Assembly: GCF_037975245.1 (NCBI RefSeq) | Contig: NC_092564.1 | Coordinates: 21,307,984-21,371,983 of the forward strand | DNA from: Apostichopus japonicus | Lineage: Eukaryota; Echinodermata; Holothuroidea; Aspidochirotida; Stichopodidae | Direction: 5' to 3' | Length of the DNA stretch: 64,000 bases | In this document: in pieces, positions 1 to 10,568 of the stretch | How positions within the stretch are numbered: position 1 is the first letter of the stretch | How the letters are laid out: each line of letters starts with the position of its first letter | Notes under the pieces: model-generated | Told to the model about the DNA's origin: nothing | The model's input: the letters and a program-made list of their open reading frames with translations, nothing else | The model's database searches: none | Position numbers and translations under genes: made by a program

Positions 1-1698
1 GCAATGAATCAATGAGTTTGTAACTGCCGTCAAAATTAAGTGGGTGTGGCTTCTTCCTGTAGGCTTAGTCTATAAAAGAGTGCAGTAGTTCTGCACACGG
101 TATCCATACCAGCCTTGTGTGTAGAAAGATTGTACACAGTACAAAGTCTTCTTACAGACACAAATGATGAGGAATATTGCATTCTTTGTTGCAGTTAGCG
201 ATGATCACATATCTGTTACGTAGTCCTAGGGTAATGATACAGTTCTAACTGATTGTACCATGTGCTAAACTTGGTATAGAGTGATGGTCTGTGATTTAGA
301 TTTCATTTAAATGCCACAGAATGTAGGACTGGTTTCTAGACTAAAATATTTGAAACATACTCTTACAAAACATGTATGATTTGAAGATGCAATACCGGTT
401 GTGAACTATCTGTAAATTACACTTATTTTATTATTATTATGCACAGCTGATTACACACATGTATCACATGTCCATAGTAACAAACATTGGATCTGAAAAT
501 ACTGCTGTCAAGTCATTTTCATCATTGATCAAGTGAATATGGTAGACTTGCTTAAATTAAAGAATGAATTGTTACTAGTAGTAGTTGCACAAGTTTGCAG
601 CTAACTTAACTTTTCTGTGTGGTGTCACATTCTAGTTCTGAACTGTCCATACAATGTATTTGGCTGTAATGCTGAAGCTTGTTTTTGTATTATTAATAGT
701 GTTGGCATGCAAGTTTATACAAGGCCTGCGCACTTACGTCTGATTGCATGGATAGTGTGAAGTGAGGCACTGTTTTAAAGACAGACGCTTGCAGTTCCGT
801 ACTTAATGCATCCCAATCCTTTAAAACACCTCTATGGTTTAAGTTACTCTAGCTAGAAATTCCTGTGACAAGGCTTACCCAAGGTAGGGCGTCCAGAAAC
901 TTAAATTGCCATGAATTTCTACAAATGGATTCCATCAAATTGTATTCTTGTTAAACTAAAGTAGATGCATACAAAAGTAGAAGCATACAAAAGTCATTTA
1001 ATTTTTGGATTGAATCATGAAACTTTGTTTCACCCAAGGTACAGGAAACAATTTTGCATGTAGACACCCTTCAAAGTAATTTTTGATTCCACATGGCGGA
1101 GTCCCCGTCCCCAAAATGTTGCTCTGTGACTGAGTGTGACCTAACATGTTATAACAAACAAGATATGGTATTGGTAGCCCTAGCAATGTGTTCCATAACT
1201 TTAAGGCTTAAGTAACTGCAAAGGTTGTGAACATATCTAACGATCTGATTACATTTTGACCAAAATGTCGACCGTAACTTGGAACATAACTAGGCCTGAC
1301 AAGTAACATCATAAGGACTATACCTGTGACATAGGTTACACTATGAATGATGTAGCCTAGGCTACCATGAATGTAGATAACATGTTAACGCAGGTAGTAC
1401 TGTAAACTACAGTAACTAACGTTCACGTAGCCTAAGGTAACGTTGATGAAAGACTACGAGACATAACAATTATTATTAATAATACTTTTAGTTGAAGAAT
1501 TGGGAAATAAGATTTAACTACAAGTTGCTCTAAATGTTTTTTTTTGCTCGTTTACAAGAATCATTAAGTGCTTAGATAAGCCATAGAAGTGAACCCTTTC
1601 AGCTAGTCTCACACGAACCTGTTTTCGCCATTGCTCCTCGTCTATTTGTCACGTAGCTTTCCCTGCCGTATTTTATGGAACGCCAAAAGGACCACAGT
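1..1698. other. Non-coding stretch, no gene seen
   Basis: No ORF with coding character was found. A TATAAAAG motif at 71-78 is followed about 30 bases later by a plausible start region. It could be a promoter or part of an old LTR, but nothing downstream supports a gene. The rest is AT-rich unique-looking sequence. Confidence 0.4.
71..78 (+). promoter_or_regulatory. Possible TATA box
   Basis: TATAAAAG matches the TATA consensus well. No coding exon can be recognised downstream, so this rests on the motif alone; a chance match or a retroelement promoter is equally possible. Confidence 0.2.
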
Positions 1699-1782
1699 GA
1701 CATGTACCACTACTAGTTTGACATGTACTACTACTAATTTGACATGTACTACTACTAATTTGAAGTGTACTACATCTAACAT
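1699..1782. repeat. 21-bp tandem repeat, about 4 copies
   Basis: Four consecutive 21-base units start with GACATGTAC and end in ATTT or similar. The middle two are identical and the outer ones diverged. A short open frame across it is a by-product of the repeat. Confidence 0.85.
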
Positions 1783-1800
1783 GTCACGTATCACTACCAG

Positions 1801-1920
1801 GGGCGTAGCCAGTATGTAGCACTGTAGGCCCGGGCCTACAGGGCGTAGCCAGTATGTAGCACTGTAGGCCCGGGCCTACAGGGCGTAGCCAGTATGTAGC
1901 ACTGTAGGCCCGGGCCTACA
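1801..1920. repeat. Exact 40-bp triplication of a hAT-like end
   Basis: Three identical 40-base units lie head to tail. Each begins GGGCGTAGCCAG and ends in the palindrome TAGGCCCGGGCCTA. The preceding bases (1798-1800) make the first unit read CAGGGGCGTAGCC, a terminus typical of local hAT elements. Perfect identity of the copies indicates recent slippage or duplication. Confidence 0.9.
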
Positions 1921-2175
1921 ATTTTTTTGGCCAAGTTATCTTTTTTTCAAAACACCCATAATTCAAATCCATAGGCTTGCTGGACGAGTTAAAGAGTATA
2001 TACTGTCTATATAGACAGGACAAACTATTGAAATGAACGTAGCAAGAATATGGCTAAATTAGGTGACCTATTCTCCTGTAATCTAGGCTGTCATTTCTAT
2101 CGCGTGCCGTTTCATTCAACACTCTACTCGCCGAAAAAGACTAGGATCCGATCTTGTCAGTTTTTTAACATCTAG

Positions 2176-2320
2176 TTAAGACTAACCATGATTAACCATG
2201 CCAATAGCTTCGGAACTGTTGAAAGGTCTTTCAGCGCAATGCACAGAATAAAAAACTACATGCGTTCTACAATGAATGAATGAAGAGAGACTCAGCGGTT
2301 TGGCACTCATGCACATCCAC
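2176..2320 (+). pseudogene. hAT transposase C-terminal relic
   Basis: Reading from 2176, the frame encodes a segment with the pattern VERSFSAMHRIKNYMRSTMNE, the conserved C-terminal dimerisation region of hAT-family transposases. At 2281 the frame meets TGA inside an ATGAATGAATGAA stretch. A shift there restores the usual continuation ERLSGLALMHIH up to 2320, where a CAGTGGCGTAGCC hAT end begins. The shift looks like a 4-base (TGAA) duplication. Upstream the frame is closed at 2173-2175, so only about 48 codons remain. The catalytic core is absent and this cannot be functional. It shows that an autonomous hAT once lay here. The family assignment rests on motif recognition. Confidence 0.7.
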
Positions 2321-2890
2321 CAGTGGCGTAGCCAAGGGGGGGGGTGGGGGCGACAACCCCCATGAAAGCTTGTCGCCCCCCAGTCGCCCTCCCACTGGGA
2401 TTTTGGGTGTCGAAAAAATATTACATGTGCGAAAAATATATCATTGGTCTGAATGGTCTCGAATCTCCATAATGACCACTCATGAACGACCCTTCGACCG
2501 CAGTCGCACATGCAGTCGCGGCGGATAGCTTCCTTCGCCTATAGTTAGTCCGGGACATTTTGTGGCATCGTTCCTATAGGCCTATCTGAGGTTTGGCACT
2601 CATGCACATCCACCAGTGGTGTAGCCAAGGGGGGGGGGGCGTGGGGGCGACAACCCCCGTGAAAGCTTGTCGCCCCCCAGTCGCCCTCCCACTGGGATTT
2701 TGGGTGTCGAAAAAATATTACATGTGCGAAAAATATATCATTGGTCTGAATGGTCTCGAATCTCCATAATGACCACTCATGAACGACCCTTCGACCGCAG
2801 TCGCACATGCAGTCGCGGCGGATAGCTTCCTTCGCCTATAGTTAGTCCGGGGACATTTTGTGGCATCGTTCCTATAGGCCTATATCTGAG
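2298..2890. repeat. Tandem duplication of ~293-bp unit
   Basis: 2298-2590 and 2591-2890 are nearly identical direct copies. Each starts with the last bases of the hAT transposase relic (GTTTGGCACTCATGCACATC), runs into a CAGTGGCGTAGCC or CAGTGGTGTAGCC hAT terminus with a G-run, and continues to a TATAGGCCTAT segment. Differences are limited to G-run length, GCGTAG/GTGTAG and a few indels. Open frames on both strands here are mirror artefacts of the duplication. Confidence 0.9.
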
Positions 2891-3549
2891 GCCCTGGGGT
2901 CATTCCTTGACCGACTTGGTGCAATATAATGTGCCCATTTCGAAGTAAATTTATTCACAGATTGTTAGCTGTCATGGGTTTCAACAAATGAGGGGTATTC
3001 TATCCTGAAACATTGGGCAAAATGGGGCTGGGGTTTCCAGTTCCGCCGCATCATTTGTCAACTTGCACTGGATTCTAATGTTGATGTCAATTGGAATCGC
3101 TAATAACAGAAATAATCCACCAAAAATTAAGGCCTCATGAACTTTATTGCAGATTTCCTGAGTGACGAATTTGTAATTTTCTCCCGAAATCACGCAACTA
3201 GATGGCTGCTATCCAGCCTGGCAAGTGCCATCTCCAGCGATCTGGCAGATATTGAAATCTGAAATATTCTTGGTACGCTGCGCGCCAACCGATGGTGGCG
3301 TTCCGCTGAGATAGTACTTGCGGCCGGAATACTCGAATCAATTACGCTCCCCCCGGGCCCCCACGTTTCAAATCGGATTGACGCCCCTGCTTACAAGCAC
3401 TACGACGTTGTCACAGAATGTTAGCACCAATCAAAATAGATCTCAGAAAAGATTTAGGGTTTCAGCCAATCGCAGGCATTTCCTGGATAAACAACATGTC
3501 TGCGCCCTTGTGTAAACTTATGCCGAATTGCCGATCCCGGTTTTAGTAG
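2891..3549. other. Non-coding; diverged hAT-type repeat remnants
   Basis: 3205-3315 contains, on the minus strand, the recurrent module GCGCCAACC..GGTGGCG seen again near 31660, 40610 and 60090. 3404-3480 is homologous, in inverse orientation, to 59950-60005. ACGCCCCTG at 3383-3391 looks like a hAT right end. No complete element or gene can be delimited. Confidence 0.5.
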
Positions 3550-3720
3550 ACCGGTGTGAAGTTAGATACTTATTCCCCGTTCCTCGTTCGACATTCGCGG
3601 ATGAGTAACTGCTACCGATTCAGTTACGTATTCGACAATGGTATCGACGTAACACCTCTGGCAAGACAAAAGCTTCTTACAAGATGTTCAACATATGGTC
3701 GTGGAAAGAGGTTTATCTAT

Positions 3721-6486
3721 GGCCCATGGGTCATATGAACTCTAATGACTATGTAGAAGGGTACCATAATGCATCTTGCCAGGTCCAAATAGTTTTTGAC
3801 CAACTAAAATGACCACTACTTCATCAGCTCTTAAATTAATGTAAAAAAAAATACTTTAGGCCCTAATCAAGACTAGCACGCCTTGGACCACCTTACCAAT
3901 GGGTCATATGAATTCTTAACACATTGTAGAAGGATACCATAATGCGTCTTGCCCGGTCCAAAGAGTGCTTCACCAATTAAACTGACCATTAAATCAACAT
4001 TTTTTTAAATAAATGTAACGGGAACTGAAATAAAAACATTTGGGCCCTAATCCACGCAGCACGCCTTGGACCACCAAACCGATGGTTAACATGAACTCTA
4101 AGGACATTGTAGAAGAGTACCATAATGCGTCTTGCCCGGTCCAAAGCGTGCTTGACCAATTAAACTGACCATTAAATCATTACTTCTTCATCGAGTGTAA
4201 CCTGACCACGAAAAAGCTTTGGGCCCTAATCCATGCAGCACGCCTTGGACCACCAAACCGATGGTTAACATGAACTCTAAGGACATTGTAAAAGGGTACC
4301 ACAATGCGTCTTGCCCGGTCCAAAGAGTGCTTGACCAATTTAAATGACCACTAAATCATGACTTCTTTAATGAGTGAAACGGTACCACGAAAAAGCTTTG
4401 GGCCCTAATCCATGCAGCACGCTTTGGACCACCTAACCAATGGGTAACATGTACTCTAAGGACATTGTAGAAGAGTACCATAATGCGTCTTGCCCGGTCC
4501 AAAGAGTGCTTCACCAATTTAAATGACCACTCAATAAGTACTTCTTTAATGAGTGTAACGGTACCACAAAAAAGCTTTGGGCCCTAATCCATGCAGCACG
4601 CCTTGGACCACCAAACCGATGGTTAACATGAACTCTAAGGACATTGTAGAAGGGTACCATAATGCGTCTTGCCCGGTCCAAAGCGTGCTTGACCAATTAA
4701 ACTGACCATTAAATCATTACTTCTTCATCGAGTGTAACCTGACCACGAAAAAGCTTTGGGCCCTAATCCATGCAGCACGCCTTGGACCACCAAACCGATG
4801 GTTAACATGAACTCTAAGGACATTGTAAAAGGGTACCACAATGCGTCTTGCCCGGTCCAAAGAGTGCTTGACCAATTTAAATGACCACTAAATCATGACT
4901 TCTTTAATGAGTGAAACGGTACCACGAAAAAGCTTTGGGCCCTAATCCATGCAGCACGCTTTGGACCACCTAACCAATGGGTAACATGTACTCTAAGGAC
5001 ATTGTAGAAGAGTACCATAATGCGTCTTGCCCGGTCCAAAGAGTGCTTCACCAATTTAAATGACCACTCAATAATTACTTCTTTAATGAGTGTAACGGTA
5101 CCACAAAAAAACTTTGGGCCCTAATCCATGCAGCACGCCTTGGACCACCAAACCGATGGTTAACATGAACTCTAAGGACATTGTAGAAGGGTACCATAAT
5201 GCGTCTTGCCCGGTCCAAAGCGTGCTTGACCAATTTAAATGACCACTAAAACATTACTTCTTTAATGAGTGTAACGGTACCACAAAAAAGCTTTGGGCCC
5301 TAATCCACGCAGCACGCCTTGGACCACCAAACCGATGGTTAACATGAACTCTAAGGACATTGTAGAAGATTACCATAATGCGTCTTGCCCGGTCCAAAGC
5401 GTTCTTGACCAATTTAAATGACCACTCAATAATTACTTCTTTAATGAGTGTAACGGGACCACACAAAAGCTTTGGGCCCCAATCCATGCAGCATGCCTTG
5501 GACCACCAAACCGATGGTTAACATGAACTCTAAGGACATTGTAGAAGGGTACCACAATGCGTCTTGCCCGGTCCAAAGCGTGCTTGACCAATTTAAATGA
5601 CCACTAAATCATGACTTCTTTAATGAGTGAAACGGTACCACGAAAAAGCTTTGGGCCCTAATCCATGCAGCACGCTTTGGACCACCTAACCAATGGGTAA
5701 CATGTACTCTAAGGACATTGTAGAAGAGTACCATAATGCGTCTTGCCCGGTCCAAAGAGTGCTTGACCAATTTAAATGACCACTCAATAATTACTTTTTT
5801 AATGAGTGAAAAGGGACCACGAAAAAGCTTTGGGCCTTAATCCATGCAGCACGCCTTGGATCACCAAACCGATGGTTAACATGAACTCTAAGGACATTGT
5901 AGTAGGGTACCATAATGCGTCTTGCCCGGTCCAAAGCGTGCTTGACCAATTCAAATGACCACTAAATAATTACTTCTTTATTGAGTGTAACGGGACCACA
6001 AAAAAGCTTTGGGCCCTAATCCATGCAGCACGCCTTGGACCACCCAACCAATGAATCATATGAATTCTATGGACATTGTAGATGTGTACCATAATGCGTC
6101 TTGCCCGGTCCAAAGATTGCTTGACCAATTAAAATGACCACTAATAATTACTTTTTCTATGACTGAAACGGGACCACGAAAAAGCTTTGGGCCCTAATGC
6201 ATGCAGCACGCCTTGGACCACCCAACCAATGGATCATATGTACGCTAATGACATTGTAGATGGGTACCATAATGTGTTTTGCCGGGTCCAAAGAGTGCTT
6301 GACCAATTCAAATGACCACTAAATCATTACTTCTTCTATGACTGAAACGGGACCACGAAAAAGCTTTGGGCCCTAATCCATGCAGCACGTTTTGGACCAC
6401 CCAACCAATGGATCATATGAATTCTATGGATATTGTTGAGGGGTACCATTATGCGTCTTGCCCGGTCCAAAGAGTGCTTGACTAAT
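3721..6486 (+). repeat. ~180-bp satellite array, left arm (about 15 copies)
   Basis: Units recur every 179-183 bases. Recognisable anchors are GCACGCCTTGGACCACC, AATGCGTCTTGCCCGGTCC and GGGCCCTAATCCATGCAGC. The unit nearest the terminus and the last units are most diverged; the central ones are close to identical. Stretches of three to four units are repeated as higher-order blocks (4059-4780 resembles 4590-5320). Short ORFs inside merely track the repeat. Confidence 0.9.
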
Positions 6487-7979
6487 ACAAATGACTAATG
6501 CACAATCATTATCCAGTAGATTCATCAATATTTTCTTTTTTGAAGTTTTACTCTATGGGTGTACCAGGGTGGTGATACAAAACAATAGCAAGATTAATGC
6601 TAATTGGTGCTTTACGATCATTAGCATACAAATTTTCCTTCCCACCCAGGAGAAACACACGCGCACTCTTTTTTCTTTGGGGGGGGGGGGGGTGCACGCA
6701 CCTTAGCGCAACTCCATTTCTCAGAATGAAGTGATTAATGAAGACTGGCAACGCAATGAAAACGGTATTTTATTATTCGTTCATAGAACTTAATTTCATT
6801 TCTTTTATTCGTTTCACACGTCACAGATTTACAGATTGAAAGAATAGAGAAGTTTTCTTGCCTCTCTCCATGAAAGTGTTTGTGAACGCTGTTACCCCCT
6901 TCGTAGGTTCTGAAAGATTCCACTGCTACATTCTATATAGAGCTGACTAAGGCAATCAGGCATCTCGGGTCAAGCGGAGATAAACTTACTTTAATAGTTT
7001 ATTTAGCAAAATAGTCTTCAAGTGACTTATTTCTACCCAGACATATATTTTATGCCGAAATCCCTTTCTGATTTATTGATGATCTCCATTAGTCATAGTT
7101 GGTAATGAACCAATCCAAGTTACCCTATGTACTGCCAATCTATGCATTTTTTATTTTATCGTGTTCCCATGTCCTTCTCTTAGCGATTTTTCAATAGAAA
7201 GTTTCTGTTGGAGTGTATAGAGGGCAGATCCACCATAAGAAGTTTCACTGGGTTTATTCCAACTAAACATAGACCAGAGTTAGTGTGAGTTTTTAGCAAA
7301 TTTCCTTTCATTCAGTTTTAAAATATTAATTATAACTTCCATAATCTAGCTATATAAATTTTACTAAATACACAAGATATATTCAATCCATTAACAAAAG
7401 TGCCAGATTTTAGGCCAATTTCGCGTTTAGTCAATATATACATTTTACCAATCTATGTGCAAAGATGTTCCATATCACTATTGCTCAATACTTCATAAGA
7501 TAAATGTGAAGGAGCGGAACAAAGGATCATGCGTTCTGATTGTAATTGCGTTCTGATTATAATTGATTCATTCAGGATGTTTCCTAGAAGTTTTCTCTCG
7601 TTAAAGAGCGCTTGACCATTAGGCTCGAACTAAGTGATACCGATTTACGAACTGACTGCCTACCTTGTCCATGGAATTACCTTGTCCATGGAAAGACTGA
7701 GAGTTCATATTTATCATAGCGTGATTGCTCCCTTGTGTCAAACCATTAACATAATTAAGTGATAGATTAATGAAAGAATCTGCAGCATGTTGAAAGTTTA
7801 ACTGCATTTTCGCATTTGTATTCCCAAATTAATTAAATATCGGAAATAGTCACAATTTTCTTCGTTCCTTGTTTGAACGTTACTGCATGTGCCATTAATG
7901 CATGGTAGGTCTAGGGGATTGTTCATTACTTTGATTGTTTGTCCGGCTGTAAGCTTCAGTTGAGCTTTTATGACAGTGC
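6487..7979. other. Interior of foldback element, no gene seen
   Basis: AT-rich sequence with a G-run at 6680-6691 and the short duplication ACCTTGTCCATGGAA near 7662-7690. No coding frame with recognisable motifs. Confidence 0.4.
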
Positions 7980-8125
7980 ATGCCTGCTACAAGCCTGCCA
8001 CAAGCCTGCCACAAGTCTGCCACAAGTCTGCCACAAAGGCTGCCACAAGCCTGCCACAAGCCTGCCACAAGCCTGCCACAAGCCTGCCACAAGCCTGCCA
8101 CAAGCCTGCTACAAGCCTGTTACAG
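7980..8125 (+). repeat. 11-bp minisatellite (CACAAGCCTGC)n
   Basis: About 13 units of an 11-base motif, with variants TCTGC and one longer AAGGCTGC spacer. Because 11 is not a multiple of three, every frame repeats with an 11-residue cycle, giving three stop-free plus-strand frames and a stop-free minus frame. These are artefacts of the repeat, not genes. Confidence 0.9.
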
Positions 8126-8351
8126 CCTTGCTTTGGCCCTGGAAAGATGCTGTCGCTTTATGCCACTGTGTTCAAATAACTCCCACATTGCAATTTCCCT
8201 CTTTGAGTAGGCCTGAAATTTCGTAAGTGATTTAGGCAAGTTAAAGTGTTATATATGCTGACATATCAATGAAATCGGAAGTCATTTAGAGGTAACGTTC
8301 TAAAATTGTAAAAGCTTTCCTACAGAATTTGGCCATATGTAGACATGCGGC

Positions 8352-9635
8352 CAGGGACGTCGCTAGAGGGGGGTAGGGGTGTCTCACCCCCCCCCCAATC
8401 GTGGTAAAACTGACGATAGTTGGAAAATTTGAGTGCGACAGTCGGAATTTCCTACTGTCGCACTCTAATTTTCATATATTCTTGTAATTTGTGAGTGACC
8501 TAAAACTTTCGGTCAAAATTGACCTTTAATCAGTCATATTTACCACGTTTTCCTTGTCAAATTGAGAAATTGTATCTCGTGATCCTTATACTCCACCATA
8601 CAAAACTTCGTATGATTTTGAATACTGTAAAAAAAAATGCCTAATAGAAATACTGTACATCGTATACAATTAATACGCTCAATGCTAATCTACGGAAGCT
8701 TAAATGTGCTATCAACACAAGGAACACTTTGCCCTGTTTTCAGTAAATTGTTTAGAGTACAAGATAAAATCTTATCCAAAAACAGAAAAATGTTGGATTG
8801 CTCAGTTGCTTTAACTGAGCAATTGAACAACTTTCTGAAAAATGTTTAATTGACAACTTATCATATCTCGTGTATTGGACGTTTTGCTGCAAAATGTTCA
8901 ATTGTTCACTTCATTCCATCTGAGCAACTGAAGAATTTTCTGCAAAATGTTTAATTGACAACTTACCTTATCTCGTCAAATGGACATTTTTTGGCAAAAT
9001 GTTCAATTGTTCACTTCATTCCAACTGAGCAATTGAAATATTTTTTGGGCAAAATGTATAATTGACAACTTATCGTGTCTCGTCAACTCAACATTTTTCT
9101 GCAAATTTTTTAATTGTTCATTTCTTTCCAAATGCTCCAAATTCCAAATCCTTTTTTCATGTGAGTGATAAATAGTCTCACCCCCTCCCCCCCCCACCCC
9201 ACTCCAAGAAAATAATATGAAGCGCTAGGAAAAAGCACTGTATTTTGGGGTAATTTCACTATGTCGTCGAATATAATTTGTTGAAAATTTGTTGTTTTCC
9301 TCTTTGTTAGCTTTTGTAGTTAGTAGTCTATGTAGCCTATCAAGCAGATAACTTATACTCAGTTGCTTACTCCATTAACCAGAGTCATTAATAAGTTTGT
9401 GAAGTGAGGGCAAGGGGTACACCAGTACCGAAAAAAAAGTTCGGAACAAAAGTGCAAACGCGAAAGATAGGGTGTCTGACTGACACTGACCGTATCGCTG
9501 ACAAGTAGTGCTGGGGGAGGGGGGGGGGGGGTTACAAGACAGCAGTCGTAATTTTCCGGCTCCAAAACCCATCCAGTTGGAATTTCAGCCACTACACCCC
9601 CCCCCCCCAATCATCAGGCCTTAGCTACGTCCCTG
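8352..9635. mobile_element. Non-autonomous hAT element, 1284 bp
   Basis: Ends are CAGGGACGTCGCTAG (left) and TAGCTACGTCCCTG (right), imperfect terminal inverted repeats of hAT type. A perfect 8-bp target duplication CATGCGGC flanks it at 8344-8351 and 9636-9643. Inside are a 12-bp-stem hairpin (8431-8465) and three direct ~105-bp units starting GAGCAA (8817, 8922, 9027). There is no transposase. It is nested in the foldback element. A second, 5'-truncated copy lies at about 38940-40133. Confidence 0.9.
8431..8465. repeat. Inverted repeat with 12-bp stem
   Basis: GAGTGCGACAGT pairs perfectly with ACTGTCGCACTC across an 11-base loop. The left arm is missing from the copy at 38940, which starts at the right arm, so this hairpin marks where that copy is truncated. 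Confidence 0.8.
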
Positions 9636-9644
9636 CATGCGGCC

Positions 9645-10400
9645 ATGAATAAGAGTTCATATGACCCAATGGTTGGGTGGTCCAAGGCGTGTTAGCCTTG
9701 ATAAGTGCCTAAAGTGATTATTTTCGTGGTCCCTTTACACTCATTAAAGAAGTAATGATTTAGTGGTCATTATAACTGGTCAAGCACTCTTTGGACCGGG
9801 CAAGACGCATTATGGTACCCTTCTACAATGTCCTTAGAGTTCATGTTAACCATCGGTTTGGTGATCCAAGGCGTGCTGCATGGATTAGGGCCCAAAGCTT
9901 TTTCGTGGTCCCTTTTCACTCATTAAAAAAGTAATGATTTAATGGTCATTTAAATTGGTCAAGCACGCTTTGGACCGGGCAAGACGCATTATGGTACCCT
10001 TCTACAATGACTTAAGAGTTCATACGACCCATTGGTTGGGTGGTCCAAGGCTTGCTGGTTTTGATTAGGGCCCAAATGTTTTTTATTTCAGTTCCTGTAA
10101 CATTTATTTAAAAAATTGTTGATTTAGTGGTCATTTTAATTGGTGAAGCACGCTTTGGACCGGTCAAGACGCATTATGGTATCCTTCTACAATGTGTTAA
10201 GAATTCCTATGACCCATTGGTTAGGTGGTCCAAGGCGTGCTAGTCTTGATTAGGGCCTAGAGTGATTTTTTTCAGGTCCCGTTACATTAATTTAGAAACT
10301 GATGAAGTACTAGTCATTTTAGTTGGTCAAGAACTATTCGGACCGGAAAAGATGCATTATGGTATCCTTCTAAATATTCATTAGAGTATATTACCCATAG
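9645..10400 (-). repeat. ~180-bp satellite array, right arm (about 4 copies)
   Basis: The same unit as at 3721-6486 in reverse orientation, with CCAAGGCGTG or CCAAGGCTTG recurring at about 9683, 9866, 10044 and 10231. The outermost unit carries the same diverged variants as the outermost unit of the left arm, so the arms correspond unit by unit from the terminus inward. Confidence 0.9.
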
Positions 10401-10568
10401 ATAAACCTCTTACCACGACCAAATGTTGAACATCTTGTAAGAAAGCTTTCGTCATGCCAGAGGTGTTACGTCGATACCATTGTCGAATACGTAACTGAAT
10501 CGGTAGCAGTTACTCATTCGCGAATGTCGAACGAGGAACGGGGAATAAGTATCTAACTTCACACCGGT

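Larger units (their letters stand above)
3550..10568. mobile_element. Foldback-type element, 7.0 kb, satellite-bearing long inverted ends
   Basis: The two ends are long inverted repeats. 3550-3740 (starting ACCGGTGTGAAGTTAG) matches the reverse complement of 10380-10568 with few differences. On both sides the match continues inward into tandem ~180-bp satellite units, about 15 on the left and 4 on the right, in opposite orientation. This is the architecture of foldback-like (for example Drosophila FB/Galileo-type) elements. The interior (6490-9645) has no transposase, only an 11-bp minisatellite and a nested hAT. No convincing target duplication was found; similarity may extend outward to GTA(G/A)ACC. 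It is non-autonomous and its superfamily is unknown. Confidence 0.75.

Noticed and set aside
3721-6486. CRISPR-like array
   Set aside because: Units are ~180 bp with no unique spacers, in a eukaryotic foldback arm; ordinary satellite.
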